This document shows positions 1 through 7,617 of a DNA stretch of 14,501 nt, in pieces (the first letter of the stretch is position 1; each line of letters starts with the position of its first letter). Both the position numbers and the translations under genes were made by a program. The notes below the pieces were generated by a model, which was not told where the DNA came from, searched no databases, and worked only from the letters and a program-made list of their open reading frames with translations. The DNA is from Gemmatimonadales bacterium (GTDB lineage Bacteria > Gemmatimonadota > Gemmatimonadetes > Palauibacterales > Palauibacteraceae): contig DAOVWI010000042.1 of assembly GCA_030636765.1 (NCBI GenBank), positions 1-14,501 on the forward strand, in the 5' to 3' direction.

Positions 1-1784
1 AAGCCGACCGGACGGCCGTCGATCATGGGCGCGAGAGAGGCCTTCTCGTCCGGTATCACGAGGCGGAGCCAGGCGCCCACCAGGGGCTCATCGGGCGGCG
101 CGCTCACCCGAAGCTCCACGTTGCCCTCCGGGCCTCGGCTCACGGTCACACCGGCGGCTCGTCGGGCGAGCCACCAGGAGGCCACGTCGCTTCCCGTGGC
201 CACCCACCAGGCCTTCTCATCGGCGGCCACGCTGTCCATGACCTCGCCGAGCACGTGGACCCGGCGTGGCGTGCCGGCCACCTGGGTGTGGGCGGAGACG
301 ACGGCCAGCCCGCCGAGCGCTCGCACCTTCCGTAGTCCCTCCAGATAGGCGTCCCTCAGCCGGCGCGAGCGGATGGCCCCTTCCTGGACGAGGACGTTGT
401 AGTCGTCCTTGATCACGCGCGGGAGCAGGACGATCGGGCCCTCGGCCGTCTCGAAGATCTCCGGGCTTCCCGTGCGCGCGTTGTTGAGGGCAACCACGTA
501 CGTGCCGCCGATCGCGCGCCAGGCCGCGAGGGTGTGCTCGTCGAAACGCTCCTCGGGCGGCCGCAGGCCAAACGCCGGAGCCCCCGCCCAGCCCCTGACC
601 TCCGACCAGCCTCGTTTCAAGCGCGCCTGCTGCTCATCGTACGGCAGGCCGGCGACAACGCCGTGATCCGACGTCTGGCTCGCGATCTCGCCTGCGCTCT
701 TCAGCTCTTCGGCGAGCTCCGGGTACTCGAGCGCCAGCCGCGAGACGACGAAGAAAGTGACCGGTATTCCTCGGGCGCGGGCGAGGTCCGCCATCGCTTT
801 CGAGTTCTCGAACTCCGACTCCACATCCTCGGCGAAAAGGACTGCTGCCCCGGCATCCTCAGGCCAGGGAGCGATCTCGGCGTACGGGATGCCCACCGCC
901 CAGAGGATTGCGTTCTTCTGCAGCCGCTCGATCCGCTCCTCGTCCACCGGCCGCGCGCCCTGCTCGCTCAGGAAACCGAACCACGCGAGTCGGCCTCCGT
1001 CTTCGGGCCAGCCTGTCCAGGCCGCGGTGTCGACGTCCTGCGTCTCGGCGGCCGGCGCCGGATTGAGGGCCCAGTCCGACCAGAAGACGCGAGCTCCCGA
1101 GGTGGTGAGGGCGAGCTGCGACTCGGAGCGGAGCTCCACGCGCGTCGCCGGATCCAGACCGGGCGACAGCGGAAGCCCCGCTGCGACGGTGAGGTAGAGG
1201 CCCTCCCGCGCTTCCAGCTCCCGCACGTCGAGCGCGCCGGTCAGCTCCTGCACGCGTCGCCAGCCGATCCAGTCGCAGCTGCCGTCCCGCGCTCCCACCG
1301 CCCACGTGAGCACGAGCCCACCGTCCCGCTCCAGGTGCCGCTCGAGCGCCCGGACCTCCCCCTCGCCCAGACAGATCGCTGCCGGGGCCAGCAACGCCTC
1401 ACCCGGCTTCAGTCCGTCGATGCCCTCGACGCCACCAACCCGCCTCGACGTGCCTCCCAGCTCTGCCACGAGCGCCTCCCAGCGCTCGACCAGCCCGGGG
1501 TAGTAAGCGGAATCGGGAAAGAAGCCGGCGCTGGCTTCCGAGTAGAGGACGGCCACGCCGAACGGCTCCGGCGGATGCACCGGAACGGCCGGCGGAAGGG
1601 CGGACGGAAGAGGCAGGGGCTCAGCCCCTGCAGGCGCTCGAACGAGCTGGCGGATGTCCAGGTTCTGCCAGAGCAGGACCCCCGCGGCCACCACTCCACC
1701 CGCGAGCACGCCCAGAAGGAGGATGCCGCTCAGCCAGTGAACGGCGGTTCGCGCCCTCGGAACCGGATCCCGTTCAGGTCGCAC
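1..1784 (-). CDS. Membrane-anchored polysaccharide deacetylase-like protein (partial, C-terminus outside window)
   Basis: The frame stays open for 594 codons from a GTG at 1784 to the window edge. The GTG lies inside the end of the upstream small gene (11-bp overlap), with a GGGGGGAAG run just before it. Seen: a membrane helix at about residues 15-38, a Pro-rich linker, a region at 75-305 resembling a class I glutamine-amidotransferase-like fold (weak), then a NodB-like deacetylase domain from about 312. The domain keeps E319-D320 (TFDD position), VTFFVVSRLA at 342-351, SQTSDHG at 369-375, RPP at 408-410 and AHT at 498-500. The usual first metal-ligand His of HxxxH is Gln370; only H374 remains. 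Family knowledge: such enzymes N-deacetylate polysaccharides, as PgaB or IcaB do on PNAG. Inference: it acts in the periplasm on the polymer made by this operon, possibly with altered or lost catalysis. A further domain may follow past position 1. Confidence 0.82.
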   Translation of the reverse strand, partial: MRPERDPVPRARTAVHWLSGILLLGVLAGGVVAAGVLLWQNLDIRQLVRAPAGAEPLPLPSALPPAVPVHPPEPFGVAVLYSEASAGFFPDSAYYPGLVERWEALVAELGGTSRRVGGVEGIDGLKPGEALLAPAAICLGEGEVRALERHLERDGGLVLTWAVGARDGSCDWIGWRRVQELTGALDVRELEAREGLYLTVAAGLPLSPGLDPATRVELRSESQLALTTSGARVFWSDWALNPAPAAETQDVDTAAWTGWPEDGGRLAWFGFLSEQGARPVDEERIERLQKNAILWAVGIPYAEIAPWPEDAGAAVLFAEDVESEFENSKAMADLARARGIPVTFFVVSRLALEYPELAEELKSAGEIASQTSDHGVVAGLPYDEQQARLKRGWSEVRGWAGAPAFGLRPPEERFDEHTLAAWRAIGGTYVVALNNARTGSPEIFETAEGPIVLLPRVIKDDYNVLVQEGAIRSRRLRDAYLEGLRKVRALGGLAVVSAHTQVAGTPRRVHVLGEVMDSVAADEKAWWVATGSDVASWWLARRAAGVTVSRGPEGNVELRVSAPPDEPLVGAWLRLVIPDEKASLAPMIDGRPVG

Positions 1785-2076
1785 CGCCCGCTTCCCCCCG
1801 AGAGGGCTGCGTCGGATCGTCAGCCGCCGATGGCTCCGGCGACACTTCCGCTGCAGGCGGCTCGTGCGGCACCTCGGCCGGAGGCGCCTCGGGCGGCGCC
1901 TCCGCTGCAGGCGGCTCGTGCGCCTGGAAATAGTGGGGCGCCGACGCCGCCTCGTCCTCGGCGACCGGGCGCCGCGCCAGCCGGAGCTTGTAGGCGATGT
2001 ACGTAACGACGCCGAGGGCGATCGTCACCAGAATCGTAACCACGATGATCGTCACAAGCAGGTCGACCACGTTCAT
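1774..2076 (-). CDS. Small single-pass membrane protein with Pro/Ala/Glu-rich tail, in exopolysaccharide operon
   Basis: A 100-residue protein. I chose ATG 2076, preceded by GGGAG 8 nt upstream, over a TTG at 2091. Residues 4-28 form one hydrophobic helix. KLRLARR (30-36) follows, so the positive-inside rule suggests the tail is cytoplasmic. Residues 37-100 are low-complexity and rich in Pro, Ala and Glu. The heptapeptide HEPPAAE occurs twice (53-59, 71-77), encoded by an exact 22-bp direct repeat. It lies 51 bp after the glycosyltransferase gene and overlaps the deacetylase gene by 11 bp, so it is almost certainly co-transcribed. By position it could be a synthase accessory subunit like PgaD, but PgaD has two helices and no similarity is visible. 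I do not recognise the family. Confidence 0.75.
   Translation of the reverse strand: MNVVDLLVTIIVVTILVTIALGVVTYIAYKLRLARRPVAEDEAASAPHYFQAHEPPAAEAPPEAPPAEVPHEPPAAEVSPEPSAADDPTQPSRGEAGGAT
1847..1922 (-). repeat. 22-bp direct repeat pair within the small membrane protein gene
   Basis: The same 22 bases occur at 1847-1868 and 1901-1922, 54 bp apart start to start, which keeps the frame. They encode the two HEPPAAE units of the Pro-rich tail. The spacing would let slippage or recombination add or remove 18 residues. Confidence 0.8.
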
Positions 2077-2127
2077 GTCACTCGCTCCCAAGCCTCAGGC
2101 GACTCTCACTCAACTTTGCTTGGCCTT

Positions 2128-3465
2128 CTAAGTCTGTCCGCGGGCGGCACCTGCGTATGAAACCCGCCGCAACTTGTCCCACTCCATGCCCAGGTTCAGC
2201 GCCTCTTCCACTGTCGCGAACGTCTTCGTGATGTCCAGGAAGAGGATGAAGAAGAACCGGTAGATGATGGCATACGGAACGAGGCTTAGCGACTCCTCCT
2301 CCATCGAGACGGTCACCAGCGCCATCACGAGATCCAGCAACGTGAGCAGGATCCACCAGTAGAGCAGCAGCTCGCCCGCCCCGAACAACAGAGCGACGAT
2401 CGCGAAGAAGAGGTGCGCGTACACGTTCAGGATCGGCCAAACGATCGCCTCGAACCCCATCTCCACCGCGGAGAGCCAGAGCGGAAAATCGGGGAAGGGG
2501 TGCCAGTAGATGCCCTTTCGCTTCTTCAGGGCCTGCAGGATGCCCCGAGTCCAGCGGTAGCGCTGCTGGATCAGGTCCAGCGCGCGCGTCGGAGCCTGCG
2601 TCCACGTGATCGCCTGGTCTTCGTAGATGATCTTCCACCCCGAGGTGATGAGCTGGAGCGTCAGATCGGCGTCTTCCGCGAACGTGTCCGTGTCGTACCC
2701 TCCGACCTCCTCCAGCGCCTCCCGGCGGAACACTCCGACCGGGCCGGGGACGATGTTGACCGCCGCGATGAAGCCCTGGGCGCGTCGCGGCATGTTGAGT
2801 CCCTCGATGTACTCGAGAGCCTGAAGCCGTGTCAGCAGGTTCTCGCGGTTGGCCACCTTCACGTTGCCGGCCACCGCGCCCACCGCCGCGTCGCGGAAAT
2901 GCGGCATCGCCGCCTTCAGGGAGCCCGGATCCACCCAGGAATCCGCATCCATGCACATCACGAAGGGATACTGGGACCGGGCGATTCCCGCGTTCAGCGC
3001 GCTCGCCTTTCCTCCGTTGCGCTTGGTGAGCACCCGCACCTCGACGCCCGACGCCCTTCCTTCCCACCGCCTTGCCACCTCGAGCGTGTCATCGGTGGAG
3101 CCGTCGTCCACCACGATCACCTCGTAGGTGGGATAGTCGAGCTGGAGCAGGCTCTCGATCGCGTGCCCGATCACCTCGGCCTCGTTGTAGGCCGGGATCA
3201 GGATCGAAACGGGCGGCAGCTCGCCCTCGGGCTCTCGCGACGCGACGTTTCGCTCGGCGTGCTGCAGGTATGCAAACCAGAGGAGCGTGAAGTATCGGAT
3301 GAACAGGATCGCCAGGAAGATGATCAGGCTGATGAGTACGAGGCGGACGAGAAAGGCCTGCACCTGGCTCGGCGAGTGCATCGCCCAGAAGATGAACAGC
3401 ACCGTGGCCCCCACCATGACGGTGACGAGCGTCAGCGAGGTCAGAAGTCGCCTGGTAGCTGCCAC
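2128..3465 (-). CDS. Family 2 processive glycosyltransferase (PgaC/IcaA-like polysaccharide synthase)
   Basis: Polymerises an exopolysaccharide from a nucleotide sugar in the inner membrane. The start is GTG 3465, preceded by AGAGGA 5 nt upstream and 17 bp after the previous stop. It gives 445 residues, close to the length of PgaC. The frame stays open further upstream, but that stretch lies inside the TPR gene. Seen: N-terminal helices at about 11-28 and 38-66, then the GT2 domain (85-310) with DDGS 120-123, DAD 173-175, AEDAD 263-267 (catalytic-base Asp265) and QQRYRW 300-305. Three or so further helices follow between about 330 and 412. There is no C-terminal PilZ domain, unlike cellulose synthase BcsA. 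The QxxRW motif marks processive synthases. Poly-beta-1,6-GlcNAc is the likeliest product by resemblance and by the neighbouring deacetylase and TPR-barrel genes, but substrate cannot be read from sequence alone. Confidence 0.92.
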   Translation of the reverse strand: MAATRRLLTSLTLVTVMVGATVLFIFWAMHSPSQVQAFLVRLVLISLIIFLAILFIRYFTLLWFAYLQHAERNVASREPEGELPPVSILIPAYNEAEVIGHAIESLLQLDYPTYEVIVVDDGSTDDTLEVARRWEGRASGVEVRVLTKRNGGKASALNAGIARSQYPFVMCMDADSWVDPGSLKAAMPHFRDAAVGAVAGNVKVANRENLLTRLQALEYIEGLNMPRRAQGFIAAVNIVPGPVGVFRREALEEVGGYDTDTFAEDADLTLQLITSGWKIIYEDQAITWTQAPTRALDLIQQRYRWTRGILQALKKRKGIYWHPFPDFPLWLSAVEMGFEAIVWPILNVYAHLFFAIVALLFGAGELLLYWWILLTLLDLVMALVTVSMEEESLSLVPYAIIYRFFFILFLDITKTFATVEEALNLGMEWDKLRRVSYAGAARGQT

Positions 3466-3482
3466 GGGTTTCCTCTTGCCTC

Positions 3483-5813
3483 CTACGGCCTGATCGACGC
3501 GCCGAAGTCGAGGCCGAAGGAGTTGTAGCCCCCTTCTCGCCCGCGCGCATACGAAAGGTTCAGGAAGAGGGACGTCCGACCGAGCCGGTAGGTGAGCCCT
3601 CCTTCGAGTCCGAGCTGCGGTACGAACTCGTCCGTGTCGGGCGAGCGCTCGTCGACCAGTGCCACTCCGGGCAGGACGCGGGCGAAGGCACCCAGCCCCT
3701 CCCGGTTCGCCGTCCGGACATCCAGCACGAGACCGGTCGCCCAGAAGAGCCTCGGATCCCAATAGAGCGTGCCGGGTGATCCGGGCGTTCCGGGTGATCC
3801 AGGCGTTCCGGGTGATCCGGGCGTGCCGTCGGGCGCGGGCTCCGTGTAGCCGAGGACGCTGGTGGCGATCCCCACCGAGAAGATCTCGGAGATCTGACGC
3901 GTTGCTTGCAGCTGCGCGTTCAGCCGCCAGTTGTCGGTTCCGGCTCCCCGAATCGAGGTCGCGTCGGCGGCCGCCCAGAGAACCCACTCCGCGCCAAGAG
4001 GCCGATACGCCGTGAGCGTCAGCCCGTCGGACACGAGTCCGGCCCTGGCGCTTCCGAACGTCCGGGTGATCGGATACGCCGGCCCGTGGCGATACTCGGC
4101 CCGCACGTCCGTACCGCTCAGGTCGGGTGCCTCGAGCCGCACGCCGAAGGAGGGTTTGGCGCCGATGGCACCCAGGTCCTCCAGCCCGACCCAAACCGCG
4201 GTGCGGAGCGTCGCCTCGCGCCACCAGCGGACGTACTCCACCTGCGCGAACGGCCCTTCCGCGCTCCCGAGCCCCACCTTGGCTTCGGGGTCGAGCCCCT
4301 CGCCGCCGTCGAGCCCCTCGCCGCCATCGGGCTCCTCGCCGATCTCGGGGCCCTCGAGGCGACGATACCCGGCCCGGACGTGGAGTCCGTTCTCGTTCGG
4401 CTGAAGAGCCGCCGACGCCAGAAGGTCGAGCTGCCGGTAGTCGTCGCTGTCGCCGAACAGCGTCACGACCGGACCCGCGCCCGGCTTCTCCCGCTCGTCC
4501 ATGACCACCTGCGAGCGTTCGCGCACGGCCTGCAGGCCGACCTCGGCCCGTTCATCGTCGGGATCCAGTGCGAGAACCCGCTCGTAGGCACTCGCGGCGG
4601 CGGGGCGATCGCCGTGCCACCGGCGGACCTCGCCCAGGAGGAGCCACGCCTCGGCCATCTCCGGCTCGTCCTCCACCAGCAGCGTCAGGCGGTGCAGCGC
4701 CTCCTCCTCCCGGTCCGTCCAGGCGGCGAGCTGGGCGAGTCGGAATCGTTCCGCCGCATCCAGGATCACGAGCTCGGCCCGCCGGAGAAGAACGACGCGG
4801 GCCCACTCGAGGTCCATCAGGCGAAACTGGATCAGATCGGCCCATTCGAGAAGCAGCGCCGGATCCTCCGGGCTCTCATCCACCGCCTGCGCGTACAGGC
4901 GGTCGGCCAGCGGAAGAGCCTCCTCGGCCGCGGCCTTGCGAGCGCGCTCCAGCACGCCGAGCTCGATCTCGGGGGCCGCACCGGGCTCGGGAACCGCCAG
5001 AAGCGCTGCGATCTGGGCCGTCAACGTCTCGGCCGCGTCCCGATCGGGGGAGTCCTCGGGAAGCTCGGCCAGGACCCGCTGCGCCTTCTCCAACCGCTGC
5101 GCCCAGAAGAGGACGCGAGCGTACTCGAGGAGGAAGTCGGGGCGCTCCGGCTCGAGGATCAGGAGCGCCTCGTACTCCGCGATCGCCTCCTCGTATCGCT
5201 CCGCCCATGCCAGCGTCCGCGCCAGCTCGCCCCGGAGCCGAGGATCCTCCGGCCGCTCGACGAGAAGCTGCCGGTACGTCGCGACCGATCGGCCGAAAGC
5301 CCGGCGGTCCCGCTGGAGGCGAGCCAGCTCGAGACGCACTGCCGCGTCGTCGGTCGCCGCGACCACCCGGAGGAACGCCGCCTCCGAGTCCGCCAGCCGG
5401 CCGGCTCGAGCCAGTGCCACCGCGTACTCACGGCGAACGGCTTGATCGGCCGGAAAGCGCCTCAGATACTCCGAGAAGATCGCGAGCGACTCGAGGTAGC
5501 GCTCCTCTCGAAGCAGAGGCAGGACACTGTCCCAGAAAGCCTCGGAGGGTCCCGGCTGCGCCTCGGACTCGATGTCCGGCGGGAGCGTGATCGCCAGGTT
5601 GGGGCGGACCATCGCCCTCTCCCGCACGGTGAACGGCGCCGGCCCGGCGGGGAAGCTCACCCCGGATTCTCTCAGGCCCGCGTGGAGCACGAACCGCTGG
5701 CGGAGGACACCCAGCACGAAGGCGACCGTGAGGCCGCCGAGAAGGAGGGTGAACGCGGTAAAGGAGATCCAGTACGGAAGCCGACGCGGCTTCGTCTCGG
5801 GTCGTGCCGGCAT
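3483..5813 (-). CDS. TPR and outer-membrane beta-barrel exopolysaccharide export protein (PgaA/BcsC-like)
   Basis: A 776-residue protein from ATG 5813, with AGGA about 10 nt upstream and 26 bp after the previous gene. Residues 14-37 form a hydrophobic segment that is either a signal peptide or an uncleaved anchor; no clear cleavage site is seen. About 90-450 is a chain of TPR-like helical hairpins, for example RPEDPRLRGELARTLAWAERY. From about 455 to the end, amphipathic strand-like segments alternate with acidic or Gly-rich loops, and the protein ends in an aromatic/aliphatic strand followed by RP, as in outer-membrane barrels. Size and architecture match PgaA and BcsC: the TPRs guide the nascent polymer and the barrel exports it. 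Two predicted loops carry 18-bp tandem repeats: an acidic Gly-rich one (residues 490-508) and a collagen-like Gly-Ser-Pro-Gly-Thr-Pro one (about 663-681). It precedes the synthase gene by 17 bp. Confidence 0.85.
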   Translation of the reverse strand: MPARPETKPRRLPYWISFTAFTLLLGGLTVAFVLGVLRQRFVLHAGLRESGVSFPAGPAPFTVRERAMVRPNLAITLPPDIESEAQPGPSEAFWDSVLPLLREERYLESLAIFSEYLRRFPADQAVRREYAVALARAGRLADSEAAFLRVVAATDDAAVRLELARLQRDRRAFGRSVATYRQLLVERPEDPRLRGELARTLAWAERYEEAIAEYEALLILEPERPDFLLEYARVLFWAQRLEKAQRVLAELPEDSPDRDAAETLTAQIAALLAVPEPGAAPEIELGVLERARKAAAEEALPLADRLYAQAVDESPEDPALLLEWADLIQFRLMDLEWARVVLLRRAELVILDAAERFRLAQLAAWTDREEEALHRLTLLVEDEPEMAEAWLLLGEVRRWHGDRPAAASAYERVLALDPDDERAEVGLQAVRERSQVVMDEREKPGAGPVVTLFGDSDDYRQLDLLASAALQPNENGLHVRAGYRRLEGPEIGEEPDGGEGLDGGEGLDPEAKVGLGSAEGPFAQVEYVRWWREATLRTAVWVGLEDLGAIGAKPSFGVRLEAPDLSGTDVRAEYRHGPAYPITRTFGSARAGLVSDGLTLTAYRPLGAEWVLWAAADATSIRGAGTDNWRLNAQLQATRQISEIFSVGIATSVLGYTEPAPDGTPGSPGTPGSPGTPGSPGTLYWDPRLFWATGLVLDVRTANREGLGAFARVLPGVALVDERSPDTDEFVPQLGLEGGLTYRLGRTSLFLNLSYARGREGGYNSFGLDFGASIRP
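3772..3825 (-). repeat. 3 x 18-bp in-frame tandem repeat (collagen-like loop)
   Basis: Three near-identical 18-bp units (3772-3789, 3790-3807, 3808-3825) differ at only a base or two. On the minus strand they encode repeated Gly-Ser-Pro-Gly-Thr-Pro in the beta-barrel part of the export protein. Each unit is six codons, so copy-number change would lengthen or shorten the loop without a frameshift. Confidence 0.9.
4291..4344 (-). repeat. 18-bp tandem repeat (2 close copies plus 1 degenerate)
   Basis: Units at 4291-4308 and 4309-4326 differ only in the last base; a diverged third lies at 4327-4344. They encode Asp-Gly-Gly-Glu-Gly-Leu repeats in the export protein, near the start of the barrel. 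The period equals that of the repeat 466 bp away, but the sequence is unrelated. Confidence 0.8.
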
Positions 5814-5839
5814 CGGAAGAGCGTCCTGTGCGGACCCGG

Positions 5840-7486
5840 CTATGCCGCCGAGCCGGCTCTGCCCGTAGTCGGCTGCGAATCTCCCAGGATCGCACGGATG
5901 CGCTCGGCGTCGGTCATGCTGCTCAGAACCTCGGCCGCCACGCCGCTCGCCTCCCCGGATCCAGCCGGGAGCCCATCCAGCACCCGCCCGAGGAAGGCCT
6001 GGGCCTGGTCTCGCCGGATCCCCTCGAGGAGGACGCAGTAGCCCGATCCGAAGGATCCGACCAGGTCTCCCGCCTCCCGGCGGATCTGCTCGAGCAACGC
6101 GTCCTGCAGCGCCCGGCGAACCGATTCGCCGGCGGTGAGCCTGACGAGGGCGAAGATGCCGCGCGCCGCGAGCCGCTTTGTCACCGCGCCGGCGAACGGC
6201 TCTTTAGCCAGCAGATCGGGCCCGGGCGACGCCTTCCCATCGGACGAGGCATCAGTATCCGGCGCGGCACGCCGCGCCTCCCGGGCCCGCGCGCCATCAC
6301 CCCTGGACGAAGCCGCGGCGCGCCGGATGCGGGCCTCGAGCTCGGCGATGCTCGGGTGGCCGCTGAGCACGTCCGTGGCGCCCGCCTCCAGCACCCTCAC
6401 GCGGTCTGTCGATCGCAGCGTGTCGTCCGACGCCAGGAAGACCGGGGCCGGCGACATGCTGCGGATCACCCGGCAGGCCTGCACTGCGTCCTCCACGCGC
6501 GATCGATCCAGATAGACGAGGATCTGCCCGTACGCCTCTCCGCGCTGAAGGAGCTCGACGAGCTCCAGGGGCTCTCTGCCTACCGTCAGTTGAAAGCGTC
6601 CACCGGCCCAACCCTGGACCTCGGCAGGCAACTCCTCGGTCAGATCGAGCAGATAGAGGCGGCTGGCGGCCTCGGTCGGAGCATCCGTCCTCCGGCGATC
6701 CAGCGTGCCCGTGGGCTCGACGAATCCCCGCCCCACCGCGGCCTCCAGCGTGATCGGGCCGGCGCTCTCGGGCGGAGGGCTCAGGCGACGCGGCCACAGC
6801 TGGTAGCGTCCACTGGGCAGCCGCTCGAGCAGCAGGATCCCGGCAGCAGTCTGCACGACCCACTCCGTGGCTGCGGGCAGCGCCTCCTCCAGTCCCCCCG
6901 GCAGCGTCGCGAGCACGATCGAGCCGGTCCCCTCGGCCCATTCCATGAAGCGTGCGCCCGGCTCGGAGCCGGCGTGGGTCTCCCATAGCGCCGCGCCCGG
7001 GTCGATCCCGATGCGCTCGACGCCGCCGGCCAGAAGCTCGCTGAACTCCTCGTACATCTCCTCGGGCACCGCAGCAGAAAGCACGCGCCGCTGGAAATCT
7101 GCCCGGAAGGTGAGCAGCCGAAGCTGGCCGTGCTTCCAGGCGTCCTCCAGCTCGAGGCCCCAACCTCGGGCTTCTCGAAACACCTTTTCCGGCGACAGGG
7201 CGCTAAGGAAGGCGACCGAACGCCCGGCCGATATCCCGGCATTCAGGAACTGAAGGACGCACAACAGCTTACCGCTTCCCGGAGCGCCCGCTACGACATG
7301 GACGCCGGGGGCCATCAGGCCACCCCAACGTTTGTCCAGCGGCTCGATGCCCGTAAGCACTCTGGCGCGAGACCCCTCGCGGAGAGCGCCGTGAGGCCCC
7401 TGTGTGACCATTATGGCGTTCATAACAGGACACGTATCGAGCAAGAAGCGTTCCCACTTGATCCCCGCCGGACGGCGGGTGGGCAT
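5840..7486 (-). CDS. BcsE-like regulator: KaiC/RecA-like ATPase, receiver-like and degenerate GGDEF domains
   Basis: A 548-residue protein from ATG 7486 (AGGA 4 nt upstream; ATG 7423 is an alternative). About 42-235 is RecA/KaiC-like: GIEPLDKRWGG (46-56), a Walker A-type loop GAPGSGKL (67-74) in which Leu replaces the usual Ser/Thr, and IGIDP (159-163) at the Walker B position. About 275-392 resembles a receiver: LVYLD with D327 at the phospho-acceptor position and LEAGATDVL (366-374), but the conserved KP lysine is absent. About 426-510 resembles GGDEF, with the signature replaced by GSGYC (480-484) and EAGD (471-474) where the inhibitory c-di-GMP site RxxD would be; Arg469/470 lie just before. 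This RecA-like/REC-like/GGDEF-like order is that described for BcsE, a c-di-GMP-binding regulator of cellulose secretion. It opens the exopolysaccharide operon. Inference: a catalytically dead signal-sensing regulator of export or synthesis. Confidence 0.75.
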   Translation of the reverse strand: MPTRRPAGIKWERFLLDTCPVMNAIMVTQGPHGALREGSRARVLTGIEPLDKRWGGLMAPGVHVVAGAPGSGKLLCVLQFLNAGISAGRSVAFLSALSPEKVFREARGWGLELEDAWKHGQLRLLTFRADFQRRVLSAAVPEEMYEEFSELLAGGVERIGIDPGAALWETHAGSEPGARFMEWAEGTGSIVLATLPGGLEEALPAATEWVVQTAAGILLLERLPSGRYQLWPRRLSPPPESAGPITLEAAVGRGFVEPTGTLDRRRTDAPTEAASRLYLLDLTEELPAEVQGWAGGRFQLTVGREPLELVELLQRGEAYGQILVYLDRSRVEDAVQACRVIRSMSPAPVFLASDDTLRSTDRVRVLEAGATDVLSGHPSIAELEARIRRAAASSRGDGARAREARRAAPDTDASSDGKASPGPDLLAKEPFAGAVTKRLAARGIFALVRLTAGESVRRALQDALLEQIRREAGDLVGSFGSGYCVLLEGIRRDQAQAFLGRVLDGLPAGSGEASGVAAEVLSSMTDAERIRAILGDSQPTTGRAGSAA

Positions 7487-7617
7487 GACGTCCTAACTAC
7501 AGTTTGTACAGCATTTTCCAGCAACTCACGGTGAGCGGTGAAACGTCGCCTCTGGCGTTCGCGGGACGCGCAGCGGCATCTTCGGGCGCACGCCCGTTGG
7601 AAGAGTGAGAGGACCCC
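7487..7617. promoter_or_regulatory. Divergent intergenic region with candidate promoters and an inverted repeat
   Basis: These 131 bp separate the two divergent operons and must carry both promoters. The part nearest the minus-strand gene is the least GC-rich. There, minus-strand TTGCTG and TGTAGT spaced 17 bp are a weak -35/-10 candidate, overlapping a CTGTA direct repeat (CTGTACAAACTGTA). On the plus side a perfect inverted repeat, CGGGCG-CA-CGCCCG at 7583-7596, lies 21 bp before the ATG and could be an operator or leader hairpin. A good ribosome site (GAGAGGA) ends 4 nt before the plus-strand ATG. Confidence 0.4.

Noticed and set aside
534..2006. Long plus-strand open frame (490 codons)
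   Set aside because: Arg/Pro/Ala-rich with no domain. It lies antisense to the small protein and the deacetylase-like gene, whose minus-strand frame shows clear motifs.
2413..3528. Plus-strand open frame (371 codons)
   Set aside because: Antisense to the glycosyltransferase, rich in His, Arg and Asp, no motifs; the opposite strand holds all GT2 motifs.
3466..4224. N-terminal extension of the glycosyltransferase frame
   Set aside because: It overlaps the barrel-coding end of the TPR gene and is Arg/Ala-rich; GTG 3465 has a good ribosome site and gives the family length.
3772..4344. CRISPR or intergenic repeat array
   Set aside because: Units are directly adjacent with no spacers and are in frame inside a coding gene.
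3906..6041. Long plus-strand open frame (711 codons)
   Set aside because: Antisense to the TPR/barrel gene and rich in Arg, Pro and Gly, as expected from a GC-rich shadow; no recognisable domain.
5804..6988. Plus-strand open frame (394 codons)
   Set aside because: Antisense to the BcsE-like gene and without family features.
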